Numbered from the stretch's first letter, positions 48,181 to 58,193 are shown. The stretch is DNA of 64,000 nt from Acidovorax sp. 210-6 (GCF_010020825.1 NZ_JAACJE010000003.1:1-64000); one strand, 5' to 3'. The notes: generated from the sequence alone by a model not told the origin. Program-made: numbers and translations.

Positions 48181-49005
48181 GTCTCCTCGTTTTCAGTGCA
48201 ATAAGTGACGGTACGAAAAGCTAGCACTGGCGCGGAGGTGGTGTTGGTAGATCGTTGATTTCATTGACTTTCCTGTTCACTTTCAAATCTGCGATTCGTG
48301 GCGTCAAACCGTGGTCGGTTTCATCCATTGGTGCCAGTTATCGATGCATTTGGCCGCGAAGGCAGGATTTGGTCAGCATAGCGGTCAACCGGGAAGCGAA
48401 ACACACCCCGCAAGTTGATGCTCTCCAGCCTGGTGGGCGCAATCTTCCCGATCAGTTCCGGTGGAATGACCTGGCGGCGGTTCGACCAGCGATCCAGGAC
48501 CGCCTGCATCTGTGAGGTATTCCACGCCATCACGATGTTGGCCATCAGGCTCAACGCATCGGCCACAGCCTGCATTTCATCGACACGTTTGGCCTGCGCC
48601 GGGCTGATCCGGCCGGTATAAATGGCGCGCTTGAGGGCGTTAACAGCCTCGCCCCGATTGAGCACCCGGCGCAACTCGTTCCTGAAAGCGTCCTTGACAA
48701 AGTAGTCAGCCAAAAACGCCGTACGCAGCAACCGCCCCAATTGCACGCCAGCCTCATAGATTGGATCGCCCTGGGCGGCAGAACCGAACCGCGCAAGAGC
48801 TGCCACCGCACTGGCATGTCCGCTCATGACCGAGGCTGCCAGGTGCACCAGACTATCCCAATGCTTTTCGATCAAAGCGACGTCGACATTGGCTTCGCAC
48901 ACCGCAGCGATTTCTGCGGGCACTTTGGTGCCGCGTGGCACAAAGAGGTGGCGCTGTTTGAGTTCCTTCAACCGCGGGCAAAGATCAAAACCAAGCAAAC
49001 GGGCA
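48180..49005 (-). pseudogene. tnpA: Tn3-family end plus tnpA C-terminal fragment (copy 2)
   Basis: Same sequence as copy 1 (2385-3210): terminal repeat lacking its first two G, then the last 225 residues of the transposase (48321-48998). The frame is broken at GGGCA (49005) where it joins the coiled-coil fragment. Confidence 0.88.
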
Positions 49006-49395
49006 ACTGTTCCGACAGCTGCCGGTGTTTCTCGTTGGCGACAGCCAGTTGCTCCTTGGCTGGGCGCAGCGATCGCGCCTCCCCTTCCAGGCGATGCAGT
49101 TCACTGCGAGCCTGGGTCAGTTCGCTCGACAGCCGGGCATTGTCTTCGTGGCTGCGGATGAGTTCCTGCTGCTTGGCATTCAGCGTGTCCTTGGCGGCGC
49201 GCAGTTCCCCTTGCAGGAACTGGATCTGCTGCTCGAACTGCCGCTGGTCCTGTTCTCGTTGCTCCCTCGCCGCAGAGCGGAAATGCTCCAAGGCTTCCCG
49301 CGCGTGCTGGTGCTTTTCCTCCAGCGACACTCGATGGGCTTCTTCCCGCGCCAGTTGTCCTTCCATGTCCTCGACGCGCTGGACCAATTGGGCTC
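49006..49395 (-). pseudogene. Coiled-coil TnpT/KfrA-like fragment
   Basis: About 128 residues of a Glu/Gln/Arg coiled coil (RVEDMEGQLAREEAHRVSLEEKHQ; REQDQRQFEQQIQFLQGELRAAKDTLNAKQ). This resembles the coiled-coil part of TnpT-type cointegrate-resolution proteins or KfrA-like plasmid proteins. Both ends are cut: N-terminus by the Tn3 end at 49396, C-terminus by copy 2. Probably part of an older Tn3-type transposon. Confidence 0.6.
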
Positions 49396-50384
49396 GGGGT
49401 CTCCTCGTTTTCAGTGCAATAAGTGACGGTACGAAAAGCTAGCACTGGCGCGGAGGTGGTGTTGGTAGATCGTTGATTTCATTGACTTTCCTGTTCACTT
49501 TCAAATCTGCGATTCGTGGCGTCAAACCGTGGTCGGTTTCATCCATTGGTGCCAGTTATCGATGCATTTGGCCGCGAAGGCAGGATTTGGTCAGCATAGC
49601 GGTCAACCGGGAAGCGAAACACACCCCGCAAGTTGATGCTCTCCAGCCTGGTGGGCGCAATCTTCCCGATCAGTTCCGGTGGAATGACCTGGCGGCGGTT
49701 CGACCAGCGATCCAGGACCGCCTGCATCTGTGAGGTATTCCACGCCATCACGATGTTGGCCATCAGGCTCAACGCATCGGCCACAGCCTGCATTTCATCG
49801 ACACGTTTGGCCTGCGCCGGGCTGATCCGGCCGGTATAAATGGCGCGCTTGAGGGCGTTAACAGCCTCGCCCCGATTGAGCACCCGGCGCAACTCGTTCC
49901 TGAAAGCGTCCTTGACAAAGTAGTCAGCCAAAAACGCCGTACGCAGCAACCGCCCCAATTGCACGCCAGCCTCATAGATTGGATCGCCCTGGGCGGCAGA
50001 ACCGAACCGCGCAAGAGCTGCCACCGCACTGGCATGTCCGCTCATGACCGAGGCTGCCAGGTGCACCAGACTATCCCAATGCTTTTCGATCAAAGCGACG
50101 TCGACATTGGCTTCGCACACCGCAGCGATTTCTGCGGGCACTTTGGTGCCGCGTGGCACAAAGAGGTGGCGCTGTTTGAGTTCCTTCAACCGCGGGCAAA
50201 GATCAAAACCAAGCAAACGGGCATGTGACATGGCAAAGTCGGTGTAGCCATGGGTATCCACAGCAAGCTGGCTGGTCTCCAGCTTTTCTTGGCGGATGAC
50301 ACCTTCAATGGCCACGCCCGCCTGGCGCTCATTGAGCACAAAGGGCTGCGCATGGAAGATGCCCCACCGGTCTTTTACATGGGG
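49396..50384 (-). pseudogene. tnpA: Tn3-family end plus tnpA C-terminal fragment (copy 3)
   Basis: Terminal repeat starting GGGGTCTCC at 49396 and the last 280 or so residues of the same transposase (49539 to about 50383). It carries further upstream sequence than copy 2 (up to HVKDRWGIFHAQPF) and then joins the DUF6515-like gene. Confidence 0.88.
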
Positions 50385-50874
50385 CAGCAGACTGCCCGAG
50401 CCGCGGATACGCGATGAAGGTGGGCGGAACCAGCGCCACGCGAGCGTGCTCGGCACCTGGCGGAGGAGCAACGACGACATACCCTTCCGGCGTCGCCGCG
50501 TAGTAGACGCTGTTGGCGTAGTAGTAGGGCGCCCCGCCCAGCCAGAGCGTCACGTGCGCGGGCGGAAGGTAAGGCACGATCATCCCGGGTGGAGGCGGAG
50601 CCACGATGTAGCGGGGCCCCACGGGCCGGAACCAAACGCCGGCATGGAAGAACCACTGTCCGTCGCGCCCGCTCACGCCGATGCTGCCAACTGGCAGCAC
50701 GGGCGTCGCAAACCCGGGGCCGGGATAGTAGTGGTCATGCCGATAACGTTGGTCCAGGTGCAGGATCCTGGCGGGCTCGGCCGGGCGGGTGACCCGCTGG
50801 TCGGCCAGTGAAGGAACCGCGATGACCGCGGTGGCTGCCGCGACAGCGGCCAGCTTCAAGAGGAGGATCTTCAT
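50385..50874 (-). pseudogene. DUF6515-like exported protein, C-terminus lost
   Basis: About 163 native residues: a signal peptide (MKILLLKLAAVAAATAVIAVPSLA) and the Tyr/Pro/Gly-rich region typical of DUF6515-type periplasmic proteins (HHYYPGPGFATPVLP-like and GMIVPYLPPAHVTLWLGGAPYYYANSVYYAATPEGYVVVAPPPG). The C-terminus is cut by Tn3 copy 3. GC-rich, chromosomal in look. Confidence 0.7.
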
Positions 50875-51023
50875 GACGCGATGCTGGACCCTGCGGCTCC
50901 GGGCAATTTGATGCGCATCAAGCCGTCGGCTGGCACACGCCGCGGATCACGCACGGGCAGCATCGCGCATCGTCGCGGCGTTCGCGTGTAACCTCGCAGC
51001 TGCACCGACTCGCCCCCGCCGCC

Positions 51024-51338
51024 ATGACGTCACCCATCACGATCACCATCCCACACCAGCTTGGCCGCGCGGAGGCGCGCCGCCGGATCGACGAGGGTTT
51101 CGCCCGCATGCTGCAGCAGCTTCCCGGCATCAGCGGGGCCGGCGGGCAGCAGTGGGAAGGAGACCGGCTGCGCTTCAACCTGGCGACCATGGGTCAATCC
51201 GTCGGTGGAGTCGTCGACGTGGGCGACACGACGGTCACCCTCGAGCTCACGCTCCCGGGACTGCTGGGCGTGATCGCCAACGGCCTCAAGGGACGCCTGC
51301 AGGAGAAGGTCGGGCAGCTGCTGTTGCCACGCAAATAA
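51024..51338 (+). CDS. Polyhydroxyalkanoic acid system family protein
   Basis: 104 residues of the PHA granule region family: ITIPHQLGRAEARRRIDEGFARMLQQLPG and the closing LTLPGLLGVIANGLKGRLQEKVGQLLL. In chromosomes it accompanies PHA metabolism genes; here it is likely a passenger. Full length, divergent from the DUF6515-like gene. Confidence 0.85.
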   Translation: MTSPITITIPHQLGRAEARRRIDEGFARMLQQLPGISGAGGQQWEGDRLRFNLATMGQSVGGVVDVGDTTVTLELTLPGLLGVIANGLKGRLQEKVGQLLLPRK

Positions 51339-51414
51339 GGCCACCGCGCACATGGCTCCCGGCGCGACCAATTGATGCTAGAATCGCCAACTTGTCCCCA
51401 CTCAAGAAAAGCAC

Positions 51415-52740
51415 ATGAAGAAACTGCTCCGTTGGCTGCGACCGTTCGCGCTGTTCCTGCTCACCGCCAGCCCGCTGTTCGCGCACGCGCAGAGCAATCC
51501 CGCGTTCATGATGCTCGGGCCGGCCAAGGCCATGTACTACAAGCCCGACGCCGGGCCCGCCCCGCGCATCGCCTTCCTGATCGTCCACCGCACCGGCAAC
51601 TACCTGCAGCACCCCGGCTGCACCGAACTGCCCCGGCGCGGCTTCGCCGCGCTGTGCATGAACACGCGCTACGACAACAACGAGCTGCTGGTCGACTGGG
51701 ACCGCATCGCCCTGGACGTCAAGGCCGGCGTCGAGTTCCTGCGCCGGCAACCGGGCATCGAACGGGTGCTGTTCCTCGCCCACAGCGGCGGCGGGCCCAC
51801 CCTGAGCTTCTACCAGGCCGTGGCCGAGAACGGCCTGGCCTTCTGCCAGGACCCGCGCAAGATCGTGCCCTGCCGCGCCGACCTGGCGGGCCTGCCGCGC
51901 GCCGACGGCATCGCCTTCGTCGACGCACACCCGGGCGTGCCGGTCATCCTGCTGCGCAGCCTCAACGGCTCCCTGCGGAGTGAAACGCCCAGGGACTTCG
52001 ACCCGGCCCTCGATCCCTACGCGCCGGCCAACGGCTACAGCGCCACCGGCTCCTCGAAGTACTCGCCGGACTTCCAGGCGCGCTACTTCGCCGCCCAGTC
52101 GCGCCGCATGAACCGGCTGATCGACCAGGCGCTGGCGCGCATGGCGGCGATTCGCGCCGGCAGCGGCCCCTACCCGGACAACGACCTGTTCGCCATTCCG
52201 CACGGTGGCAACCCGGGCGCCGGCCCGGGCGGCGCATCGCAGCTGCACAGCCTGGACACCGACATCAGCCTGCGCCGCACCAAGACCCCGCGCAAGCTGC
52301 TGAAGAACGACGGCACCATCAGCGAGCAGGTCGTGGTCTCCGTCGCGCCCCCCGAACTGATCACGAAGGACTCCACCAACGCCTTCGACACCGGCACCAA
52401 GCTGCTCACGCTGCGCTCATTCCTCAGCACGCAGGCCGTGCGCTCCACCAATTCGCTGGACGGCATCGACCACTGCAGCACCAACAACGACACGGTCTGC
52501 GCTGTGAAGTCGATCTCCGTGCCCGTCATGTTCGCCGGCATGGGCGGCTACCTGTTCATCCGCGATTCGGAAGAGGAGTTCGAGAACGCCGCCAGCCGCG
52601 ACAAGGACCTGGTCTTCATCGAAGGCGCCACGCACGGCTTCACGCCCTGCGCCAACTGCGGGGTTCCGGCCGCCAACTTCTCCAACTCGGTGAAGAACCT
52701 GTTCGACTACGTGGCCGCCTGGACGCGCCAGCGCTTCTAG
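51415..52740 (+). CDS. Exported alpha/beta hydrolase
   Basis: 441 residues with a signal peptide (ALFLLTASPLFAHA). The nucleophile elbow is LAHSGGGP (Ser124) and the distal His lies in EGATHGFTPC. Two central regions are unusual (RTKTPRKLLKNDGTISEQV). The family of large secreted alpha/beta hydrolases includes esterases; I cannot assign the substrate. It lies 76 bp after the PHA gene, with the LysR gene 40 bp downstream. Its presence next to the esterase array suggests a shared ester-hydrolysis theme (inference). Confidence 0.8.
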   Translation: MKKLLRWLRPFALFLLTASPLFAHAQSNPAFMMLGPAKAMYYKPDAGPAPRIAFLIVHRTGNYLQHPGCTELPRRGFAALCMNTRYDNNELLVDWDRIALDVKAGVEFLRRQPGIERVLFLAHSGGGPTLSFYQAVAENGLAFCQDPRKIVPCRADLAGLPRADGIAFVDAHPGVPVILLRSLNGSLRSETPRDFDPALDPYAPANGYSATGSSKYSPDFQARYFAAQSRRMNRLIDQALARMAAIRAGSGPYPDNDLFAIPHGGNPGAGPGGASQLHSLDTDISLRRTKTPRKLLKNDGTISEQVVVSVAPPELITKDSTNAFDTGTKLLTLRSFLSTQAVRSTNSLDGIDHCSTNNDTVCAVKSISVPVMFAGMGGYLFIRDSEEEFENAASRDKDLVFIEGATHGFTPCANCGVPAANFSNSVKNLFDYVAAWTRQRF

Positions 52741-52780
52741 GCCGGACCGGTGGCGCGCGCGGGATTACCCTTCGCCAGCC

Positions 52781-53400
52781 ATGACGAAAATCCATCCGGA
52801 CGACCAACTGCTCGACCCCAAGCTGCTGCGCCTGTTCGACCTGCTGTACACCACGGGCAGCGTGACCCGCGCGGCCGAGCAGCTGGGCCAAAGCCAGCCC
52901 ACCGTCAGCACCTGGCTCGGCAAGCTGAGGCAGGCGCTCGACGATCCGCTGTTCGTGCGGACGTCGGACCGCATGGCACCCACCCCGCGCGCGACCGAAC
53001 TGATCGCGCCGGCGCGGCAGGCCTTGCAGGCCCTGCGTCAGCTGTCCGTCGGACCCGGCGCGTTCGACCCCGCCCTGGTGGAGCGGCGCTTCCGCATCTG
53101 CATGACCGATGCCAGCCACGTCACGCTGTTGCCGCACATCCTGGCGCATGTCCGCGCGCTCGCCCCCGGCATCACCCTGGAAGCGGCCAGGATCGACGGC
53201 AACACCGCGCGCGCCCTGCAGAACGGCGAGGCGGATCTCGCCATCGGCTTCCTGCCCTGGCTGGAGGCGGGCTTCTACCAGCAGGCGCTGTATCCGCAGG
53301 ACTGGGTCTGCCTGGTGAACGGACAGCACCCGCGGATAGGCGCAACGCTGGACCTCGAAGCGTACAGGCGCGAGGCGCACATCTCGATCGCGCAGGGGAC
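52781..53400 (+). pseudogene. LysR-type regulator, C-terminus lost to ISCR-like insertion
   Basis: About 206 native residues. The N-terminal winged helix-turn-helix is complete (KLLRLFDLLYTTGSVTRAAEQLGQSQPTVSTWLGKLRQALDDPLFVRT), and part of the effector domain follows. The reading frame passes into the oriIS end of the ISCR-like element at 53401 and picks up 26 foreign residues. The effector domain is therefore incomplete. Confidence 0.85.
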
Positions 53401-53419
53401 GGATAGGAAATTCAACCGC
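53401..53419 (-). other. oriIS, unit 1
   Basis: Read on the minus strand GCGGTTGAATTTCCTATCC, close to the ISCR oriIS form GCGTTTGAACTTCCTATAC. It is the point where all copies begin: LysR sequence on the left here, Tn3 tnpA in the other junctions. Confidence 0.7.
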
Positions 53420-53586
53420 ATGAGGCCAAGTATGGCACGAGTTTTGGGCCTCGAAACACGTTCGGCCAAGGAAGGTTGAGCGCTCGCTTGCCGCTCAATG
53501 GCAAGAGCTTGGGAGGCAGTATGCATTTGGGCCTGGCGCGCGCGCAGCTGCTTCCCCGCAGCGATGGATACCGCCGCTTCACTGGG

Positions 53587-54523
53587 TCACCAATTGACGC
53601 GCTGGTCTACCTCGTCGGGTTGAGCTGCCAGATCCCAATCCGGCTCGCCTTGCGCACCATCATCCACCGGCGCGTCGCAGCCCTCCCACAGCGGTGGCCC
53701 GCGTGCCGGGGTGATGTGCGGGGGGGCAGACTCCACCCCGATGTGGTTCAGGATGTGGCGGATTTCGGCGCTGTGGGTGATGAAGGCAATGATGCGCATC
53801 TGCCCACCGCACATGGGGCACAGCAGCGGAAATGCCTCGTAGATGCGGGCAATCAGCACCGCCCACAAGTAATGCGCCGCTCGCTTCGGGCGTGCTTCAG
53901 GTTCGGGTGTGGGTGTGGCCGCGTTGCCCGGCGCCGCCACCCCAGGTACGCCCGCGCCAGGTTGTGCAGTCTCCACCGTGGCTGGTTGCGACGCAGCAGG
54001 CTGAGCCAGCGCCGTTACCGCCGCTCTCAGCGGCGAGTTTGGTGCCAGCACACCAAAGTAGCGGTGCCGGTGGGTGCGTGGCGGTGGCACCAGCGCGGCG
54101 ATGCGGTCGATCAGTTCCAGCGGTGTGAGGTGCAGCTCATCTGCCTTGGCACCACGCTTGTCACTGGTGGGCTCGCTGCGCTGTTTGGCACAGCGGTACA
54201 CCAGTTTGCTTCCCTCTTTGCGTAGGCGCTCCATGGAAAACGGTGGACGCGCGCAATAGCGCAGCAGCCGCTCCAGCGCAGCGCGGTCGTGGGCTTCGAT
54301 GCAGACACCGGCGTCCACCGAGAAGCCGCTGTGTTTGTAGCCCAGCATGTCTTTGGCGTCACAGTTCTCCAGCAGGCCCCGAGCAACGAAGGCGCGCAGG
54401 ATGCGTTTTTGCAGTGTGGTCTGCACTGGGGCCACGGTAGCCGCATCGATGCCGGTGGCCGCGTGAAAGATGACACCCGGCGATGAGATTCGAGGGGTCG
54501 CATCAGCATCGCCCTCGCCCTCC
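53587..54523 (-). pseudogene. ISCR-like transposase, C-terminal part (unit 1)
   Basis: The last 310 or so residues of the transposase at 133-1680, identical where they overlap. The HUH core is missing, because the frame is cut at 54523 by IS3-family sequence. An internal ATG at 54435 gives a 282-residue open frame, which would lack catalysis. Confidence 0.9.
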
Positions 54524-54972
54524 GGTGAATGTCAAGGTAGTTGTCGCCTGATTCATGCAGCTTTGACGAATACTTTTGCGGGTCTGTCCACCACTGCTGC
54601 GGGCTGATCGCGCTCTGGGTTGAGGGTGACCACTGCAACGTGATCCCAATTGCGCGTGTGCCGAGACCATCGTTGTGGATGCTGCTGCTTGGCGTGGTGG
54701 TACAGCCGATGTCGAGCACTCAAGATGTCGATGTCCTGGCCGCTGTGGCGCTGCGCTGGGGTGACGTACTGGATGCCGCTATGGCGGTGCTCCATGTTGT
54801 ACCAGTGCACGAACTCGCTGGCCCATTGACGGGCGGCGGCCAGATCGGCGAAGCCTTTGGCCGGGAACTGCGGGCGGTACTTGGCTGTCTTGAACAGTGA
54901 CTCCACAAACGCGTTGTCGTCGCTGACACGCGGGCGTGAGTAAGAGGGCTTGACGCCCAACCAGTGCAGCAT
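54524..54972 (-). pseudogene. IS3-family transposase orfB, C-terminal fragment (unit 1)
   Basis: From LHWLGVKPSYSRPRVSDD to the stop at 54553. The last Glu of the DDE triad is in SDDNAFVESLFKTAKYRPQFP, followed by HWYNMEHRHSGIQYVTP, standard for IS3 orfB. The first two Asp are missing. Its terminal end (starting TGTCAAGGTAG) abuts the ISCR-like fragment at 54523. Confidence 0.85.
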
Positions 54973-55186
54973 GGCCAATAACTTCCGCGATCTGGCCCAG
55001 GAAATACAGCTCGAACGCGCCTGCCGATGGCTGCGAGAGGGCCATTTGCAAGTGAAGGATGTGGCCAACCTGCTGGGCTACACCGATGCTGCCAATTTCA
55101 TCCGCGCGTTCAAGGCAATGGCCGGTGTGAGCCCAGCTCAGTATGCCAAGGCTCAGACAGGGAAGGCTTCAGGGCCGAGCCCATAA
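54973..55186 (+). pseudogene. AraC-family regulator, C-terminal helix-turn-helix fragment (unit 1)
   Basis: About 65 residues of an AraC DNA-binding domain (LERACRWLREGHLQVKDVANLLGYTDAANFIRAFKAMAGVSPAQY), covering the second helix-turn-helix. The effector domain is replaced by IS3 sequence. It converges on the esterase with an 18-bp overlap and was probably its regulator. An ATG at 54971 might still give a small DNA-binding peptide. Confidence 0.8.
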
Positions 55187-56749
55187 GCCACAGTGGTGGA
55201 TGTCTTGCAGCTTGTCGATGCCAAGGCTTGAGATCCCACGGCTGTTCAGAAGCAGCGCAGTGCTGGCATCTGACCGGGCCTCGACCCACTTGGGCAGGCT
55301 GGCATCATTGGGGTTGCCACTGCGCGCGAAATTGCCCCAGTACGCACCCATTTGGTCAGCCAGTTTCTGTTGAGCGCTGTTCAAGGGCCACAAGAATGTT
55401 GGTCCTGGCAACTTGGCCTGGAACAGAAAACGCATTTCGGCGCCATGGAAAGCGCCCATCAACATGTATGGATCAAGCACGCCGGGGGTATTGGCTTCCG
55501 TGAACTCATAGTGATAGACCGGCACGTACTGCTGCATCGCTTGCACGTCGCTCATGGCGTTGCAAGAGAAATAGCGGTCTGTCAGCAGAGCCGCCAGGGC
55601 AAGGTCTAGCGTGTAGTAGGTCCACGGGGAATACGTGCTGGCCAGCTTCTTCTTGAAGGCACCGTCGCCGCCAGAGGCCGTGTCAAGCGCCTGATCGAAT
55701 TGCCGGATGCTCAGGGGAAGCAGGCTCTTCAAGTGCTCAGCGGCCACGAACAAGCGCCCCTCGTCGCGGTTGGTGCCCCACATCACTGGCACGCGGTTGA
55801 ACTCACCACGTCGGATCAGTTCATCTGGTGCAGCGATGAGGGTGATGCCATCTGGAACCGGTGCCCACTTGGTGTTGTCTTTGAGCAAAGAAAACTCATA
55901 GGCCTGTGCCGCAAGGATCTCGGTGGTGTTTTTGTTGCGCAGACAGGCCAACAGCCCTGGGCCTTGCGCGCAGCCAGCCGTTGTTGCCAGCTGCGTGGCC
56001 GAGTCCTGAACGCTCGCAACCGTGCGATCTGTGAGGGTCTCACAAGGACCGCTTTGCGAGATGGCCTTGTGGAACAGGCCCTTCGATTGCGGCGAGACCA
56101 GATGCAGGCAAACACTGATGCCGCCCGCCGATTCGCCAAAGATGGTGACGTTGCCCGGGTTACCACCAAAGCGAGAGATTTCGTCGCGCACCCAGCGCAG
56201 CGCAGCCTGCTGGTCTTGCAAACCAAAGTTCACCGATGCGTTTTGGGCGGCCAGTTCCTGCGTACGGAAAAAACCGAACGGTCCAAGCCGGTAATTGATC
56301 GAGACGATGACGGCCTGGGCCTTCGTGGCCAGTGTGCGCATGTCGTAGTCAGTGGCAGCCCCACCGAGAAATGCGCCACCGTGGATCCACACCATCACCG
56401 GAAGCTGCTTGGCTCCGATGTCGTTGGGCACGTGGATGTTCAGGTAAAGACAATCCTCTGCCAGCGATTGAGCCCCCACGTATTTGGTCTGCGCGCAGCG
56501 CTCGCCGGGAACCGAGCCATCTCGAGTGCCCGACCAGGGCGCCGCCGGTTGAGGCGCTTGCCAGCGCAGCTCACCGACCGGCGGTGCTGCAAATGGCACG
56601 CCAAGGTACTGTCTGACGCCTCGCGACAGTACCCCGGAGACAGCACCGTAGCTGGTGCTGACGACGGGTACAGCGGTCTGCGCAACGCAAACACTCATGA
56701 AGGTCGCCAGCAATGACGACACGATGAAAGTGCTCTTCAGCCCCTGCAT
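55169..56749 (-). CDS. Type-B carboxylesterase (unit 1)
   Basis: 526 residues, complete, with a signal peptide (STFIVSSLLATFMSVCVA), so periplasmic or secreted. Oxyanion hole HGGAF (123-127), nucleophile elbow GESAGG with Ser207, Glu330 in NRDEGRLF, His435 in GAFHGAEM: a full catalytic triad. The AEDCLYLNIHVP signature is also present. This family covers p-nitrobenzyl esterases, carbamate and other xenobiotic ester hydrolases; the substrate cannot be read from sequence. It is the only intact gene in the tandem unit, which suggests selection for its dosage. Confidence 0.92.
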   Translation of the reverse strand: MQGLKSTFIVSSLLATFMSVCVAQTAVPVVSTSYGAVSGVLSRGVRQYLGVPFAAPPVGELRWQAPQPAAPWSGTRDGSVPGERCAQTKYVGAQSLAEDCLYLNIHVPNDIGAKQLPVMVWIHGGAFLGGAATDYDMRTLATKAQAVIVSINYRLGPFGFFRTQELAAQNASVNFGLQDQQAALRWVRDEISRFGGNPGNVTIFGESAGGISVCLHLVSPQSKGLFHKAISQSGPCETLTDRTVASVQDSATQLATTAGCAQGPGLLACLRNKNTTEILAAQAYEFSLLKDNTKWAPVPDGITLIAAPDELIRRGEFNRVPVMWGTNRDEGRLFVAAEHLKSLLPLSIRQFDQALDTASGGDGAFKKKLASTYSPWTYYTLDLALAALLTDRYFSCNAMSDVQAMQQYVPVYHYEFTEANTPGVLDPYMLMGAFHGAEMRFLFQAKLPGPTFLWPLNSAQQKLADQMGAYWGNFARSGNPNDASLPKWVEARSDASTALLLNSRGISSLGIDKLQDIHHCGLWARP

Positions 56750-56806
56750 GGAAAGCTCCTATGTGGTTGACGATGGAGCAAGCTTATCAGGGTTGACTGG
56801 CGTTCA

Positions 56807-56835
56807 CTTGTCATGATCCCGCAATGGCTTGTCAT
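56807..56835 (-). promoter_or_regulatory. AraC-type direct repeats upstream of the esterase (unit 1)
   Basis: Two direct copies of ATGACAAG (read on the minus strand), 21 bp apart and 58-86 bp before the esterase start. Direct half-sites two helical turns apart are typical of AraC-family activators, and an AraC remnant lies at the other end of the esterase gene. Confidence 0.6.
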
Positions 56836-56850
56836 TTTCCTGCATGACCA

Positions 56851-56888
56851 GGGGTAATCTCGGTTTCGGTGCAAAAGCTCCCGCCTTC
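56851..56888. repeat. Tn3-family end of a second transposon (unit 1)
   Basis: Begins GGGGTAATCTCGGTTTCGG, related to but distinct from the end at 2383. It lies 15 bp from the AraC-type repeats and 109 bp before the transposase start. Confidence 0.7.
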
Positions 56889-56996
56889 AACCGAGCGTTA
56901 ACCCTAGGTGATCAGCGCTCGGCGTGAGCTGTCAATCCAGCCGATCCGATCCCCTATAGTTGGCCCCCATCGAATGGTCAACCACATGGGGGCATC

Positions 56997-58174
56997 GTGA
57001 CCACGTTCCGTCAGCGCTTCGTCGGTGCCACAGAGCTGCCAAAGACGCTCACTGAGTTTGATGTGGAGCAGTCGTTCCAGTTGAGTAAGGACGATCTGGA
57101 CGCGATTCGCAAGCGATTCCGCACCACTGGCCGCCTTGCTGCGGCCATTCAGTTGACGGTCGTCAGAACGACCGGCCGCCCCTTGGATCGGCTCACCAAT
57201 GTTCCAAGGGCATTGCTTCGTTCGTTGTGTAGTGCCCTCGGCATTCAAGAAACCTCGATCGCATCGCTCAAGACGCTTTACAGCCGTCAAGCCACCCTTT
57301 ACGAGCACCAGGCGTGGGCCCGCCAGTTCAGCGGATTTACAGAGGTCGATGCTGAAGTGCTGGCCTTGTGCGCGCAGACACTGGGTCGGCTGGCAGGTAC
57401 GGCCTCCTCGGTCGACGAACTGGTCAAGCAAGCTGAAATCTGGCTGTTCGACCAAGGCAGGGTGCTCCCCGGCGACCGCGTGCTGCGCGACTTGGCACGG
57501 GAAGCCTACCTGGCCATCGATCAAGCCGCCCTGCACACCATTCGCGAACAGGTGGGCGAGCCCGGCATCGATAAGGCGATCAGGGCTGTATTTTCTCTGC
57601 GTCGCGGGCGCACAGGTGGCACCGTGCTCGAATGGCTCAAAGGCTCCCCAGGCAAGCATGGCCCTTCGGGCCTGTCCGAGGTCACGGACAAGATCACCTT
57701 CCTCAAAGACCTTGGAGTTGACCGCTGGACGCTTGATGCCATTCCCAACGCGAGACTGCGTGCCTACGGCCAGGCAGTGGTCCACCGACCTCCCAGTGAT
57801 ACCAAGCGGCTCAAGCACGAAACGCAGGCGGTCGAAGTGATCTGTTTCCTGCGTATGAACCTACTTGAGCTCACGGACGTGGCGCTGTACATCGCTGCGC
57901 GCCGTGTCTGCGACCTGGTGCGGCGAGCGTCAACCAAGGTTCAAGGCAAGCAAACCCGTGGTCTGACGCATTACCGAGAAAAACAGGAACAGATCCGTCA
58001 GGTCCTTCATGAAGAAGGTCCGGGTGCCGAACAAAAGCTGGAAGCGCTCAAGCAGCTTGTGCCCAAGGACGATGTCGAGCCCCGGTACAGCCGTGCCGCG
58101 TTGGTGCGCCAGGCTCTCGTGGATGACAGCACCCGCGTTCAGGCCTTGCTCAACGAACTTACAGGCCTGGAAAC
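56997..58174 (+). pseudogene. tnpA: Tn3-family transposase, N-terminal part (unit 1)
   Basis: About 392 native residues from a GTG start with GGGGG upstream: the DUF4158-type N-terminal domain (RQRFVGATELPKTLTEFDVEQSFQLSKDDLDAIRKRF) and ARQFSGFTEVDAEVLALCAQTL. It is cut at the ISCR-like oriIS and reads 26 residues into it. The DDE region is absent. It belongs to a different transposon from the C-terminal remnants at 2526, 48180 and 49396. Confidence 0.88.
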
Positions 58175-58193
58175 GGATAGGAAATTCAACCGC
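58175..58193 (-). other. oriIS, unit 2
   Basis: Same 19 bp as at 53401, adjoining the Tn3 tnpA fragment. Confidence 0.7.

Larger units (their letters stand above)
53401..58174. repeat. Tandem unit 1 (4,774 bp)
   Basis: Order within the unit: oriIS, ISCR-like tnpA 3' part (minus), IS3-family fragment (minus), AraC remnant (plus), carboxylesterase (minus), AraC-type operator, Tn3-family end and tnpA 5' part (plus). Unit 2 follows directly with no gap. All compared landmarks repeat at an offset of exactly 4,774 bp, with identical translations. Confidence 0.95.

Noticed and set aside
51286-52248. 320-codon frame opposite the alpha/beta hydrolase
   Set aside because: High-GC shadow; the plus frame has a signal peptide and nucleophile elbow.
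55700-56716. 338-codon open frame on the plus strand opposite the esterase
   Set aside because: Shadow of the real gene: no domain, repeated only because the unit is repeated, and the minus frame has a full catalytic triad and signal peptide.
56904-57818. 304-codon open frame opposite the Tn3 tnpA fragment
   Set aside because: Antisense to a recognisable transposase domain, with no protein-like features of its own.
2526-58174. Idea that the C-terminal remnants (2526, 48180, 49396) and the N-terminal fragment (56997) are halves of one Tn3 transposase
   Set aside because: Both contain the same conserved segment (RAxLVRxxLxD) with different residues, and the terminal repeats differ, so they are two transposons.
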